22,997 nt of DNA from an uncultured Dialister sp. (GTDB lineage: Bacteria > Bacillota > Negativicutes > Veillonellales > Dialisteraceae), in the NCBI GenBank assembly GCA_900541485.1, contig UQJW01000015.1:1-22997 (forward strand). Direction: 5' to 3'. Below, piece after piece: positions 7,482 to 14,590 of the stretch (within the stretch, counting starts at the first letter, position 1; every line of letters begins with the position of its first letter). Both the position numbers and the translations under genes were made by a program. The notes beneath the pieces are model-generated. The model did no database searches. It was not told the origin of the DNA and was given only the letters and a program-made list of their open reading frames with translations.

Positions 7482-8750
7482 ATGGATATATCTTTTGAAG
7501 AAACCAATCGGGATTTACTGCACTTTATCAGTAAATCCCCTTCCGTTTTTCATGTGGTCCGTCATATCAAAGCAGCCCTTCTCTATGCGGGATTCACGGA
7601 AATCCGTGAAGAAGATTCCTGGCAAATTAAGCGGGGCGGAAAATATGTAGTCACAAGAAACGGTTCCGCCCTGATTGCCTTTTCCGTTCCCGAAGACGGA
7701 GGCAATGCTTTTAAAATCACTGCCGCACACTGTGATTCGCCTACTTTCAAGATTAAAGAAAATCCTGAGATGCGGGACGGCAAATACACCCGTATCAATG
7801 TAGAAGGCTACGGCGGAATGATTATGAGCACCTGGCTTGACCGCCCTCTTTCCGCAGCAGGACGTCTGTTTGTAAAAGATAACGGGCAAATTATTTCCAA
7901 GCTGGTATCTCTTGACCATCCGACGCTTTTGATTCCTTCCGTGGCCATTCACATGGACAGGGCCGTCAACAGCGGACATGCCTGGAATATCCAGAATGAT
8001 TTATTGCCCCTTTACTCCACGGACGGAGCGGCAGATTTCATGGAAACTCTTGCACAGGCGGCAAAAGTCAAAGCTGCCGATATTCTCGGGCATGATATAT
8101 TTCTTTATTCCTGCGCACCCGGTATTCTTTGGGGGCCGCGGCACGAATTTATCTCATCGCCCCGTCTTGATGATTTGCAATGTGCTTTTGCCACATTCCG
8201 CGGATTTACCAACGGCAAAAAACAAAAAGACATTTCCGTCTATGCCCTCTTTGATAACGAAGAAGTGGGCAGCGGAACCGCCCAGGGTGCAGGCTCTACA
8301 TTCCTTACAAATACTATTTCCCGCCTTGCTCTTTCTTTGGGCCGAAGCTACGATGAAATACAGGTCATGCTTGCCAAAAGTTTCATGATTTCTGCAGATA
8401 ACGGTCATGCCGTTCACCCGAACCACGGTGAATATGCCGATCCTGTCAATGCACCTGTCTTGAACGGCGGTATCATCATCAAATTTAATGCTTCACAAAA
8501 ATATTCGACTGACGGGTATTCTGCCGCCGTATTCCGCGACTTATGCCTTAAAGCGGATGTACCGGTCCAAACCTATACGAACAGAAGTGATATTCCCGGC
8601 GGCTCTACCTTGGGAAATATTTCCAACACCAAAGTAGCCGTTCCTACGGTAGATATAGGCCTGCCCCAACTGGCGATGCATTCTTCTTACGAAACTGCCG
8701 GTGCCAAAGATACCGAATATCTGGTCAAAGCATGCACCGCATTTTTTTGA
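7482..8750 (+). CDS. apeB: M18 family aminopeptidase (aspartyl aminopeptidase type)
   Basis: This is a 422-residue dinuclear zinc aminopeptidase of the M18 family, a cytosolic tetrahedral-type enzyme that removes N-terminal, often acidic, residues from peptides. Metal and catalytic residues are visible: AAHCDSP (His83, Asp85), SPRLDD (Asp230), FDNEEVGSG (Glu260/Glu261) and LPQLAMHSSYE (His400). The length fits the bacterial family. The start is one base after the stop of the upstream gene, and I see no good Shine-Dalgarno, which suggests translational coupling. Transcription ends at the bidirectional terminator at 8775-8835. The gene symbol follows the usual annotation of this family in Firmicutes. 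Confidence 0.92.
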   Translation: MDISFEETNRDLLHFISKSPSVFHVVRHIKAALLYAGFTEIREEDSWQIKRGGKYVVTRNGSALIAFSVPEDGGNAFKITAAHCDSPTFKIKENPEMRDGKYTRINVEGYGGMIMSTWLDRPLSAAGRLFVKDNGQIISKLVSLDHPTLLIPSVAIHMDRAVNSGHAWNIQNDLLPLYSTDGAADFMETLAQAAKVKAADILGHDIFLYSCAPGILWGPRHEFISSPRLDDLQCAFATFRGFTNGKKQKDISVYALFDNEEVGSGTAQGAGSTFLTNTISRLALSLGRSYDEIQVMLAKSFMISADNGHAVHPNHGEYADPVNAPVLNGGIIIKFNASQKYSTDGYSAAVFRDLCLKADVPVQTYTNRSDIPGGSTLGNISNTKVAVPTVDIGLPQLAMHSSYETAGAKDTEYLVKACTAFF

Positions 8751-8774
8751 ATAAGCTGTATCACTTGCTTGTAT

Positions 8775-8835
8775 AGGCAATAAAAACAGACACCGCGATG
8801 AAATTATTTTTCCGCAGTGTCTGTTTTTATTGCCT
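8775..8835. terminator. Long bidirectional terminator between apeB and trmO
   Basis: AGGCAATAAAAACAGACAC (8775-8793) is exactly repeated in inverse at 8817-8835, a 19-bp stem with a 23-base loop. It includes an A5 and a T5 run that act as tails for each direction. The genes on both sides converge on it, and the trmO stop codon (8834-8836) overlaps its edge. Confidence 0.85.
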
Positions 8836-9235
8836 ACGCTTCCGCTTCATCCAGTTCTTTCACATAGGGTTTTATGTCAATCAGGCTGCTTCCGTCAACG
8901 GCATCCAGCCCGATTACAAAAAGCCTGTTCTTTTCCCGCCTTACCAGCTTGACCACGCATAAATTGATGGGATTCGGCCGGTGCGGCGAACGGCTGGCAA
9001 ATACGCCGTAAGGTTCCTTTGCCCAGGGCGGCACTGTTTGCAGGGCCGTGCGGTCAGCTTCGTGGGCAAAATATAAAACCACATAATATCTCCCTTCATC
9101 CGCATGAAGCAGTGCTGCTTCATAAGCCAGAAAGATCTCAATCTCACAAGATTTATCAGAAAGCTTTCCCTGCCGCGGCGCTTCTTTTACTGTTTTGTAA
9201 GGACTGTGTATTTTCCCTATTTCTTTTAATTCCAT
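8834..9235 (-). CDS. trmO: tRNA (t6A37) N6-methyltransferase TrmO / TsaA family
   Basis: This is a 133-residue SAM-dependent methyltransferase of the TsaA/TrmO beta-barrel family. In E. coli TrmO adds a methyl group to N6-threonylcarbamoyladenosine at position 37 of tRNA-Thr. The family signature GVFASRSPHRPNPINL is at 77-92, and the N-terminal IGKIHSPYKTVKEAPRQG and the later D-x-x-DGSSLIDIKPY are typical. It is the short form, without the C-terminal extension of the E. coli protein. The start is supported by a strong AAGGAGG (9241-9247) six bases upstream. Some members of this family may act on other substrates. Confidence 0.88.
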   Translation of the reverse strand: MELKEIGKIHSPYKTVKEAPRQGKLSDKSCEIEIFLAYEAALLHADEGRYYVVLYFAHEADRTALQTVPPWAKEPYGVFASRSPHRPNPINLCVVKLVRREKNRLFVIGLDAVDGSSLIDIKPYVKELDEAEA

Positions 9236-9252
9236 TCTTCCTCCTTAAGGCA

Positions 9253-9265
9253 AATAGAAATCATT
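9253..9265 (+). repeat. 13-bp direct repeat, left copy
   Basis: AATAGAAATCATT occurs here and again at 9452-9464, both in the same orientation, flanking the transposase remnant. The right copy is exact. Confidence 0.7.
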
Positions 9266-9451
9266 ACTAAATTGCAATATCAAATCGGACAGTCACTCAG
9301 AAAAATTATGTAGCGGATAAAAGTCGAGCAATCTGCTCCTTGAAAAGCTCTTCTGGTGTGTGATAGCCAAGTAGACGCCGCGGAAGTCTGTTGATCCAAT
9401 CTTGCACTTTTTGTACCACGTATTCTGGTACAGCACTTATTACAACTAACC
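9266..9451 (-). mobile_element. IS30-family transposase remnant (C-terminal end only)
   Basis: On the minus strand, an open frame ending at TAA 9306-9308 reads VPEYVVQKVQDWINRLPRRL, followed by LGYHTPEELF and KEQIARLLSAT. This is the C-terminus of an IS30-type DDE transposase, where the pattern W-I-N-x-x-P-R-R-x-L-G-Y-x-T-P-E-E-L-F is diagnostic. Only about 40 of roughly 330 residues remain, with no start and no DDE residues, so it cannot be active. The segment at 9266-9300 after the stop (ATTGCAATTTAGT when read leftward) could be the IS end. The remnant is bracketed by 13-bp direct repeats, too long for an IS30 target duplication. It lies just upstream of the promoter of the importer operon. 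Confidence 0.75.
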
Positions 9452-9464
9452 AATAGAAATCATT
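9452..9464 (+). repeat. 13-bp direct repeat, right copy
   Basis: Exact copy of AATAGAAATCATT (9253-9265). It lies immediately next to the -35 region of the importer promoter. Confidence 0.7.
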
Positions 9465-9472
9465 CGCATATA

Positions 9473-9501
9473 TTGACTTTATATTATCATTTATTTATAA
9501 T
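9473..9501 (+). promoter_or_regulatory. Promoter of the metal-chelate importer operon
   Basis: TTGACT (9473-9478) and TATAAT (9496-9501) are separated by 17 bp. They lie about 65 bp upstream of the receptor stub, with a purine-rich AAGAAGGAC (9552-9560) before that stub. Confidence 0.65.
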
Positions 9502-9504
9502 AAT
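9483..9504 (+). promoter_or_regulatory. Possible Fur-box-like operator overlapping the -10
   Basis: The AT-rich segment TATTATCATTTATTTATAAT lies between and over the promoter hexamers. It is an imperfect inverted repeat resembling the Fur consensus built from NAT(A/T)AT hexamers. The match is weak in an AT-rich background; its position and the transport genes downstream are the main support. Confidence 0.3.
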
Positions 9505-9565
9505 TTCAATGTATATTACTTTTATTTTCTAATTTGTCATTTTCATTTTACAAGAAGGACTTCAC

Positions 9566-10128
9566 ATTGAAAAAACTTTACTGGCATTAAGTATCTTATC
9601 TGCTTTCAGCGGCGGATGGGTACAGGGAGCCGAGCCCCTCTTCTTTGATATGACATTGATGATTATCTGAATATTTCCTTCGGGAAAGCCCATTTAAAAC
9701 CGCCCATTGTTTACAATATAGATAATGTCAAAGTAAGAGGCATCGAAATCATGGGCAGTTACCAGCTGAATGAAAACTGGTCGCTTACCGCCGGATACAC
9801 TTATCAGAAATCTAAAAAGGAAGGCGACCGTATGAATGCGGCGCTGAGAAATCTGCCGGAGTCCACTTTCAAATCAGGAATCTATTATAACAATTTCCAT
9901 GGATTCCGCAGTGCTCTTAACCTCCGCTTTATAGGAAAGGCAAAAGCAGAAGATCCCTCTTCTGCCCTTCCATCTTATACCATAGCCGATGCGACCTTCT
10001 CTTATGAAAAGGGTTCACATCTGATAAGCCTGGCAGTCAACAATATTTTTAACCGTTACTATGAAGAAAGCCGCGGCTTCCGAATGCCAGGTACCAATTA
10101 CAGCGTTTCTTACCAGTATCGATTCTAG
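9566..10128 (+). pseudogene. TonB-dependent outer-membrane receptor, internally deleted remnant
   Basis: Two pieces of a TonB-dependent receptor survive. The first (9566-9648) encodes a signal peptide, EKTLLALSILSAFSGGWVQG then AE, but it begins with ATT where ATG is expected and runs out in a stop at 9697-9699. The second (9649-10128, another frame, beginning after a TGA at 9646-9648) encodes about 159 residues of the C-terminal beta-barrel. It contains IEIMGSYQLNENWSLTAGYTY, AVNNIFNRYYEESRG and the terminal aromatic F of outer-membrane proteins. A full receptor has 600-700 residues, so the plug, TonB box and most of the barrel are gone. An internal ATG (9751) leaves a 125-codon frame, but that would not be a receptor. 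Its stop overlaps the Shine-Dalgarno of the binding protein, showing it was the first gene of the importer operon. Confidence 0.85.
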
Positions 10129-10140
10129 GAGGTTGATCAC

Positions 10141-11271
10141 ATGCGCAGTACAAAATTCTTCTTCTGTATCCTTTCCATGGCAGCAGTCATCATCTTTGCC
10201 GGCTGTAGCAACCTGTTCCAACCGGTATCCCCCAAAAAAGATATGTCCATCACTATCACAGATGCCACCGGCCGAAACGTAACTCTTCCCAAAACTGTTA
10301 AAACCTACGCCCTCAGCACCTTTGACCTGATTAACTTTATTATTCCCCTCAAAGGAGAAGCAGCTTTTGAAATGCTGGTTGGTGTCGGTGATTCCGGCGG
10401 CAAATGGAGTTATGATAACGTATATGAAGCCAAATTCCCACAATGGAAAGACAGATGGACTGTTATTTCTCCACACAATGCTCCCTTCGATTTGGAGGCC
10501 ATTCTTGCCAAAAAGCCGGACGTTCTCATCGTCAACTCCGCCATGCAGGCTCACCTCCATGCATTGGATATAGAACCGCAACTCACGAAAGCCGGTATTG
10601 CCCTTGTGCTGGTAGATGTCCCCCAAAATGTAGACCGCTCTGCCCAGGAAACATATACGCTGATGGGTAAGATTTTCAATGAAGAGGAAAAAGCGGCAGA
10701 GGTAAATGCATTTTTGGATAAACAGTTTAAAGTAGTCAAAGACGGACTTGCCAACGTAAAAAGAAGCAAACCTCTTGTTTACTATGAAAAATCAGGCACC
10801 GCCGAAGTGTACGGTCCATCTAAAACAAGCAAGACATCCGGATGGGGTGCCCTTATTAACTATGCCGGCGGAGACAACCTGGCAGATCATGCTGCCGGAA
10901 AATCCATGAAAGGCGGAGTTATGCTTGATCCGGAATTTGTAATCAACGCTGACCCTGATTTCATTATCCTTTCCGACTGCAGTCGGATGGGCATGGGGTT
11001 TGATTTACAGGCACCGCAGCCGAATCGTTTCAATATCCTTTTACGTCCGGGCTGGCAGAATATTAAGGCCGTTAAAAATAAAGAAGTCTATGAATTTCAT
11101 CATGAACTTAACCGTACACCGTTCCTCTTCTACCCGGTACAGTGTTTTGCTAAATCATTCTACCCGGAAGCATTCCAATCTCTTGATCCGGAAAAACAAC
11201 TCGATGAATTTTACGACAGATTCATGCTGATAAAAAGGACGGATGGCATATGGAAAATCAAAATGGAATAG
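10141..11271 (+). CDS. ABC importer substrate-binding lipoprotein (iron-chelate/cobalamin type)
   Basis: This 376-residue periplasmic binding protein is of the FepB/BtuF class (Peripla_BP_2). It delivers an iron-chelate, haem or corrinoid to the FecCD-type permease encoded next. A lipoprotein signal is visible, with hydrophobic residues 6-20 and the lipobox FAGC ending at Cys22, so it is membrane anchored. The mature start SITITDATGRNVTLPKTVK is typical, as is KSMKGGVMLDPEFVINADPD in the second lobe. AGGAGG (10127-10132) overlaps the stop of the broken receptor, eight bases before this ATG. The last 22 bases overlap the permease gene. The exact ligand cannot be told from sequence; the neighbouring TonB receptor favours a large chelate. 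Confidence 0.9.
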   Translation: MRSTKFFFCILSMAAVIIFAGCSNLFQPVSPKKDMSITITDATGRNVTLPKTVKTYALSTFDLINFIIPLKGEAAFEMLVGVGDSGGKWSYDNVYEAKFPQWKDRWTVISPHNAPFDLEAILAKKPDVLIVNSAMQAHLHALDIEPQLTKAGIALVLVDVPQNVDRSAQETYTLMGKIFNEEEKAAEVNAFLDKQFKVVKDGLANVKRSKPLVYYEKSGTAEVYGPSKTSKTSGWGALINYAGGDNLADHAAGKSMKGGVMLDPEFVINADPDFIILSDCSRMGMGFDLQAPQPNRFNILLRPGWQNIKAVKNKEVYEFHHELNRTPFLFYPVQCFAKSFYPEAFQSLDPEKQLDEFYDRFMLIKRTDGIWKIKME

Positions 11272-12311
11272 CCTCCGTAGAAAAAGCTGTTTTTATATAC
11301 CGCCAGATCGTCAGAAAGAAAACAGTTGCTCTTACTGCCCTTATTGCAGGCACTCTTCTCTGCTTTTTTCTGAATGTTGTCATAGGGTCTACTACAATTT
11401 CACTCTCAGCGATTTTATCAGCTCTTGCAGGCGATGAAAATATAACTCTTCACACCGTAATATGGGACATCCGCCTCCCGATGGCATGCATGGCGATCCT
11501 TGCCGGTGCAGGTTTTTCCATCTGCGGTTGTGAAATGCAGACCATTTTAGGAAATCCTATGGCAAGCCCTTATACACTGGGAATTTCTGCAGCAGCCGCT
11601 TTCGGCGCCGCAGTAGGAATCATTCTGGATATCAATATTCTAGGCATACCGTCAAATCTGCTTGTCACGGCCAACTCTTTTTTATTCGCCCTGGTAGCCT
11701 CTTTTCTAATTTATCGTTTTTCCGCCTGGCATCAAAGCAAAAGACATATAATTATTCTTTTCGGCATCGCTCTCAATTTCATTTTTCATGCATTCACCAT
11801 GTTTCTTCAATATATTGCCGATGAAAATAAATTGCAAAGTCTGATCTTCTGGAGTTTTGGTAGCCTGTCAAAATCCACCTGGGAGAAAACAGTCATTCTT
11901 GCCATTGTATTTCTTTTCACCTTTTTCTTTCTTCTCCATCACTCATGGAAACTCACGGCTCTTACACTGAATGACCAGAAAGCACTGAGCCTGGGAGTAG
12001 ATGTTTACCAGCTGCGCTGTCATGTCATCATACTTGTCTCACTGCTCACAGCAACAGCAGTCTGCTTCGTGGGAACCATCGGATTTTTAGGCCTTGTCGC
12101 CCCCCATCTTGCAAGAGGACTCACCGGGGAAGACCAGCGTTTCCTGCTTCCTGTTTCCGCTCTCTTTGGCGCTTTTATCCTTTCTCTGGCCTCCATGCTT
12201 TCAAAAATCCTTATTTCCGGAGCACTTCTCCCGGTTGGACTCATTACTTCTTTTATAGGAATCCCTTTCTTTATTATCCTCATCTTCAACCAAGGAAGAA
12301 AAAGCCTATGA
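11250..12311 (+). CDS. FecCD-family ABC transporter permease
   Basis: This is a 353-residue inner-membrane permease of the FecCD/BtuC family with about nine to ten hydrophobic helices. It forms the channel for the substrate handed over by the lipoprotein. Family motifs are present: RLPMACMAILAGAGFSICGC near residue 75, then LGNPMASPYTLGIS, and the late GTIGFLGLVAPHLARGLTG, which contains the ATPase-contact loop. The ATG lies 22 bases inside the binding-protein gene and has its own AAAGGAC Shine-Dalgarno. The stop overlaps the start of the ATPase gene by four bases (ATGA), so the three proteins are coupled and made together. Confidence 0.92.
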   Translation: MENQNGIASVEKAVFIYRQIVRKKTVALTALIAGTLLCFFLNVVIGSTTISLSAILSALAGDENITLHTVIWDIRLPMACMAILAGAGFSICGCEMQTILGNPMASPYTLGISAAAAFGAAVGIILDINILGIPSNLLVTANSFLFALVASFLIYRFSAWHQSKRHIIILFGIALNFIFHAFTMFLQYIADENKLQSLIFWSFGSLSKSTWEKTVILAIVFLFTFFFLLHHSWKLTALTLNDQKALSLGVDVYQLRCHVIILVSLLTATAVCFVGTIGFLGLVAPHLARGLTGEDQRFLLPVSALFGAFILSLASMLSKILISGALLPVGLITSFIGIPFFIILIFNQGRKSL

Positions 12312-13102
12312 TTACCACGAAAAACTTATCCTTCGCTTATCCGGGAAAATCTCCTGTTTTCAAAAATCTCTCTCTTACATTCAGAAATGAATTCAACGTA
12401 ATCATAGGCCCCAATGCCGCCGGAAAATCCACATTCCTGAAATGCCTTTTTCACCTGCTTTCTCCATCAGGAAGATTCTTTTACGGGAACCGGGACATTA
12501 CCAACATAACATTAAAAGAACGAATCGCACTCATGGCTTATCTGCCACAGGAAGAAGTTTCATCCTTAAACCTTACGGTTTTTGAGACAGTTCTTTTAGG
12601 CCGGCTGCCCTATTTAAACTGGCATATCACAAAAGAGGATGCAACATGCGTCATGAAGATATTAGAAACACTCCACATAAGCCATTTGGCACAGACCTCA
12701 TTTTCTTCACTCAGTGGCGGCCAGCAGAAATTAGTGTCTATCGCACAGACACTTGTTCGAAAACCGAAAGTGCTTCTCATGGATGAGCCGACAAACAGTC
12801 TTGATCTACAAAAGCAATTGGAGCTGTGCGAAATAATAAAGGAAATTACGCGACATCATCATATAGGGTTTATCGTTGTTCTTCACGACTTAAACTTAGC
12901 CGCACGATTTGGAGACCGGGTCTTCGTATTTGACGGAAACGGGGGAATCTATAACCAAGGCTCTCCGGAAGAAGTATTTACGGAAAATCTGCTCAAAGAT
13001 GTATATGGCGTCCATGCTGAAATCAAGCAGGACCAGACAGGCGTCCCTGTAATCATTCCGCACATGTCCGTCAGAACCCTCGATGAACATATACCGGTAT
13101 AA
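12308..13102 (+). CDS. ABC transporter ATP-binding protein (FepC/BtuD type)
   Basis: This is the 264-residue ATPase that powers the importer. All nucleotide-binding motifs are intact: Walker A GPNAAGKST (34-42), Q-loop Gln81 (AYLPQE), signature LSGGQ (135-139), Walker B VLLMDE (155-160) with a D-loop SLD, and the H-loop His193 (VVLHDLNLAARFGD). The Walker A has Ala-Ala where most FepC-type proteins have Gly-Ser or Gly-Ala, but the Lys, Ser and Thr needed for ATP are kept. It is the last gene of the operon, followed by the hairpin at 13221-13265. Confidence 0.93.
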   Translation: MITTKNLSFAYPGKSPVFKNLSLTFRNEFNVIIGPNAAGKSTFLKCLFHLLSPSGRFFYGNRDITNITLKERIALMAYLPQEEVSSLNLTVFETVLLGRLPYLNWHITKEDATCVMKILETLHISHLAQTSFSSLSGGQQKLVSIAQTLVRKPKVLLMDEPTNSLDLQKQLELCEIIKEITRHHHIGFIVVLHDLNLAARFGDRVFVFDGNGGIYNQGSPEEVFTENLLKDVYGVHAEIKQDQTGVPVIIPHMSVRTLDEHIPV

Positions 13103-13220
13103 CACTGCTATCACCAGTATAAACAAGGCTTCCCATCCACCCTTCTTACAAATCGTCCGGTGGAAAAGACGGCACTTCCTTGACCACAGCATATGCTGCA
13201 TTTTCAAACAAGCCGATTTA

Positions 13221-13270
13221 AAAACGCTGATTGGTTCTTCTACAGAAAAACACAATCAGCGTTTTATTTT
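13221..13270. terminator. Bidirectional terminator after the importer operon
   Basis: AAAACGCTGATTG (13221-13233) is perfectly inverted at 13253-13265, a 13-bp stem with a 19-base loop. It is followed by TTTTATTTT for the plus strand, and by TTTTT on the minus strand for the convergent frameshifted gene. Confidence 0.85.
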
Positions 13271-13287
13271 ATCCGACCTTTTGCAGT

Positions 13288-13834
13288 TTAAAACAGCGCC
13301 ATTTGCTTACTCGCATGAACGGGAGACGCCGGACGGAAATAGTGCTCCGTTATATCCACAGGGCCGTCGGCGAGCAATCTGAAAAATTCAGTTTCCGTTA
13401 TGTGCTCCGCGTAAGCGGAAAATACATATGGCCCGTTTTTCCAGTACGCCGCCCATGTATTTTTCGAAATGCCCGCTACGGATACCATTATGTCTCCGAT
13501 ACGGCGCTTTTTTCCAGCTGGCGCCATACACGCCGCTGATATTCTCCATGCTGCCCGCTCTGGAAGAGCGCACCGTAATTTCACTTCCGTCATCCTTCAC
13601 ATAACGGATATCACCCGTCTTTCCGCTGATGGCAGAAATATACCGGTACTGATATTCTGCCAGCCCGGGCAGGTACAGTGGCGAAAAGCCGAATGCCGCA
13701 GAAACTTCCCCATATGTGCGGTATTCTGTAATCGGATTCGGTATTTCAGTAATCGGTTCTTTCGTATCCGCAGCCATCACTGCCGTGCCGCTTATACTGA
13801 TGGCAGCAATCATGGTTGCCAAGGTCTTTTTCAT
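13288..13834 (-). pseudogene. Exported protein with a one-base frameshift (A6 run)
   Basis: From 13834 the minus strand reads MKKTLATMIAAISISGTAVM plus AA, a clear signal peptide, then NPITEYRTYGEVSAAFGF and about 110 coherent residues up to SGVYGASWKK. At the A6 run (13513-13508) the frame changes. The original frame then gives only an arginine/histidine-rich tail ending at 13388. The +1 frame continues with RRIGDIMVSVAGISKN plus TW, then GPYVFSAYAEHITETEFFRL, to 13288. That continuation reads like the end of the same domain (a DUF4367-like pattern, from memory). Removing one A would restore a protein of about 180 residues. It could be a true pseudogene, a phase-variable or slippage-rescued gene, or a sequencing error. 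It has its own promoter (13873-13901), but its Shine-Dalgarno is weak. Confidence 0.72.
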
Positions 13835-13872
13835 CGTTATCATATAAACCGACTTTCTATTTTATATGCCAT

Positions 13873-13901
13873 ATTATATGACATCAAAAAAGAATATTCA
13901 A
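13873..13901 (-). promoter_or_regulatory. Promoter of the frameshifted exported-protein gene
   Basis: On the minus strand TTGAAT (13896-13901) and TATAAT (13873-13878) are 17 bp apart, about 38 bp upstream of the start codon. The TetR gene is divergent from it, so a TetR operator in this interval could act on both. Confidence 0.6.
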
Positions 13902-14010
13902 TAATTTCCGACTTTAAGTCATAATATTTCTATCTTTAAACTTGAGACAAACTGTGATAATATAGCCAATAAGAAACAAATTGTTTGAGAAATATTTCAC
14001 AGGAGCTTTT

Positions 14011-14574
14011 ATGGACAGACGACAGCAAAAAACGAGAACCGCTATCTTTGACGCATTCAGCGAACTTTTATCGGAGGAATCTTATTCACGCATTACCATA
14101 CAAACCATCATCGACCGTGCGAATATCGGGCGGAGCACATTTTATTCCCACTTCCGGACAAAAGAGGACCTTCTTAATGTCATGTGCACCGAGCTTTTCG
14201 AACATATCATGGACGGCGCCTTAAACCATGATTTCCCGAGCGACCGTCACATGGATCCGGGCGTTCCCGATCCTGTTTTTTGCCATATTCTCCAGCATAT
14301 ACAGGCCGACTCCTACCATGTCAGGGAATTGCTTACTTCCGAAAGCAGCGGCATTTTTTTGAAATATTTCAAACACAGCTTCGACCAGATTGTAGAAACT
14401 TTCCTTCTTTCCGCTCCCGATCGTAAAAATAAAAATCTTCCCGATGAATTTCTTCTCAACCACATTTCCAGCAGCTTTGTCGGTATGGTACAGTGGTGGG
14501 TCCGCCAGCGGATGAAACAAACTCCGGAAGAACTGGATTCTTATTTCCGTTCCGTTATCTACCCTATTCTGTGA
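14011..14574 (+). CDS. TetR/AcrR family transcriptional regulator
   Basis: This is a one-component repressor-type regulator of about 187 residues. The N-terminal helix-turn-helix is clear: RITIQTIIDRANIGRSTFYS followed by HFRTKEDLL, about residues 27-56. The C-terminal ligand domain has no recognisable specificity. The frame is open from a TTG at 13981, but I start it at ATG 14011 because AGGAG (14001-14005) is five bases upstream and the protein then begins MDRRQQKTRTAI. One base separates its stop from a GTG of the LRAT gene frame, so the two are likely one operon. The divergent neighbour and the LRAT gene are the likeliest targets, by position only. Confidence 0.9.
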   Translation: MDRRQQKTRTAIFDAFSELLSEESYSRITIQTIIDRANIGRSTFYSHFRTKEDLLNVMCTELFEHIMDGALNHDFPSDRHMDPGVPDPVFCHILQHIQADSYHVRELLTSESSGIFLKYFKHSFDQIVETFLLSAPDRKNKNLPDEFLLNHISSSFVGMVQWWVRQRMKQTPEELDSYFRSVIYPIL

Positions 14575-14590
14575 GGTGAATCCGAATCTG

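Noticed and set aside
9751..10128. Functional short 125-residue protein from ATG 9751
   Set aside because: It is only the last strands of a TonB receptor barrel, with no signal peptide; the sequence upstream of the ATG continues the receptor in the same frame, showing this is a remnant.
13083..13382. 99-codon plus-strand frame after the importer ATPase
   Set aside because: It starts inside the ATPase gene, has no Shine-Dalgarno, reads through a perfect terminator hairpin and overlaps the coding side of the frameshifted exported gene.
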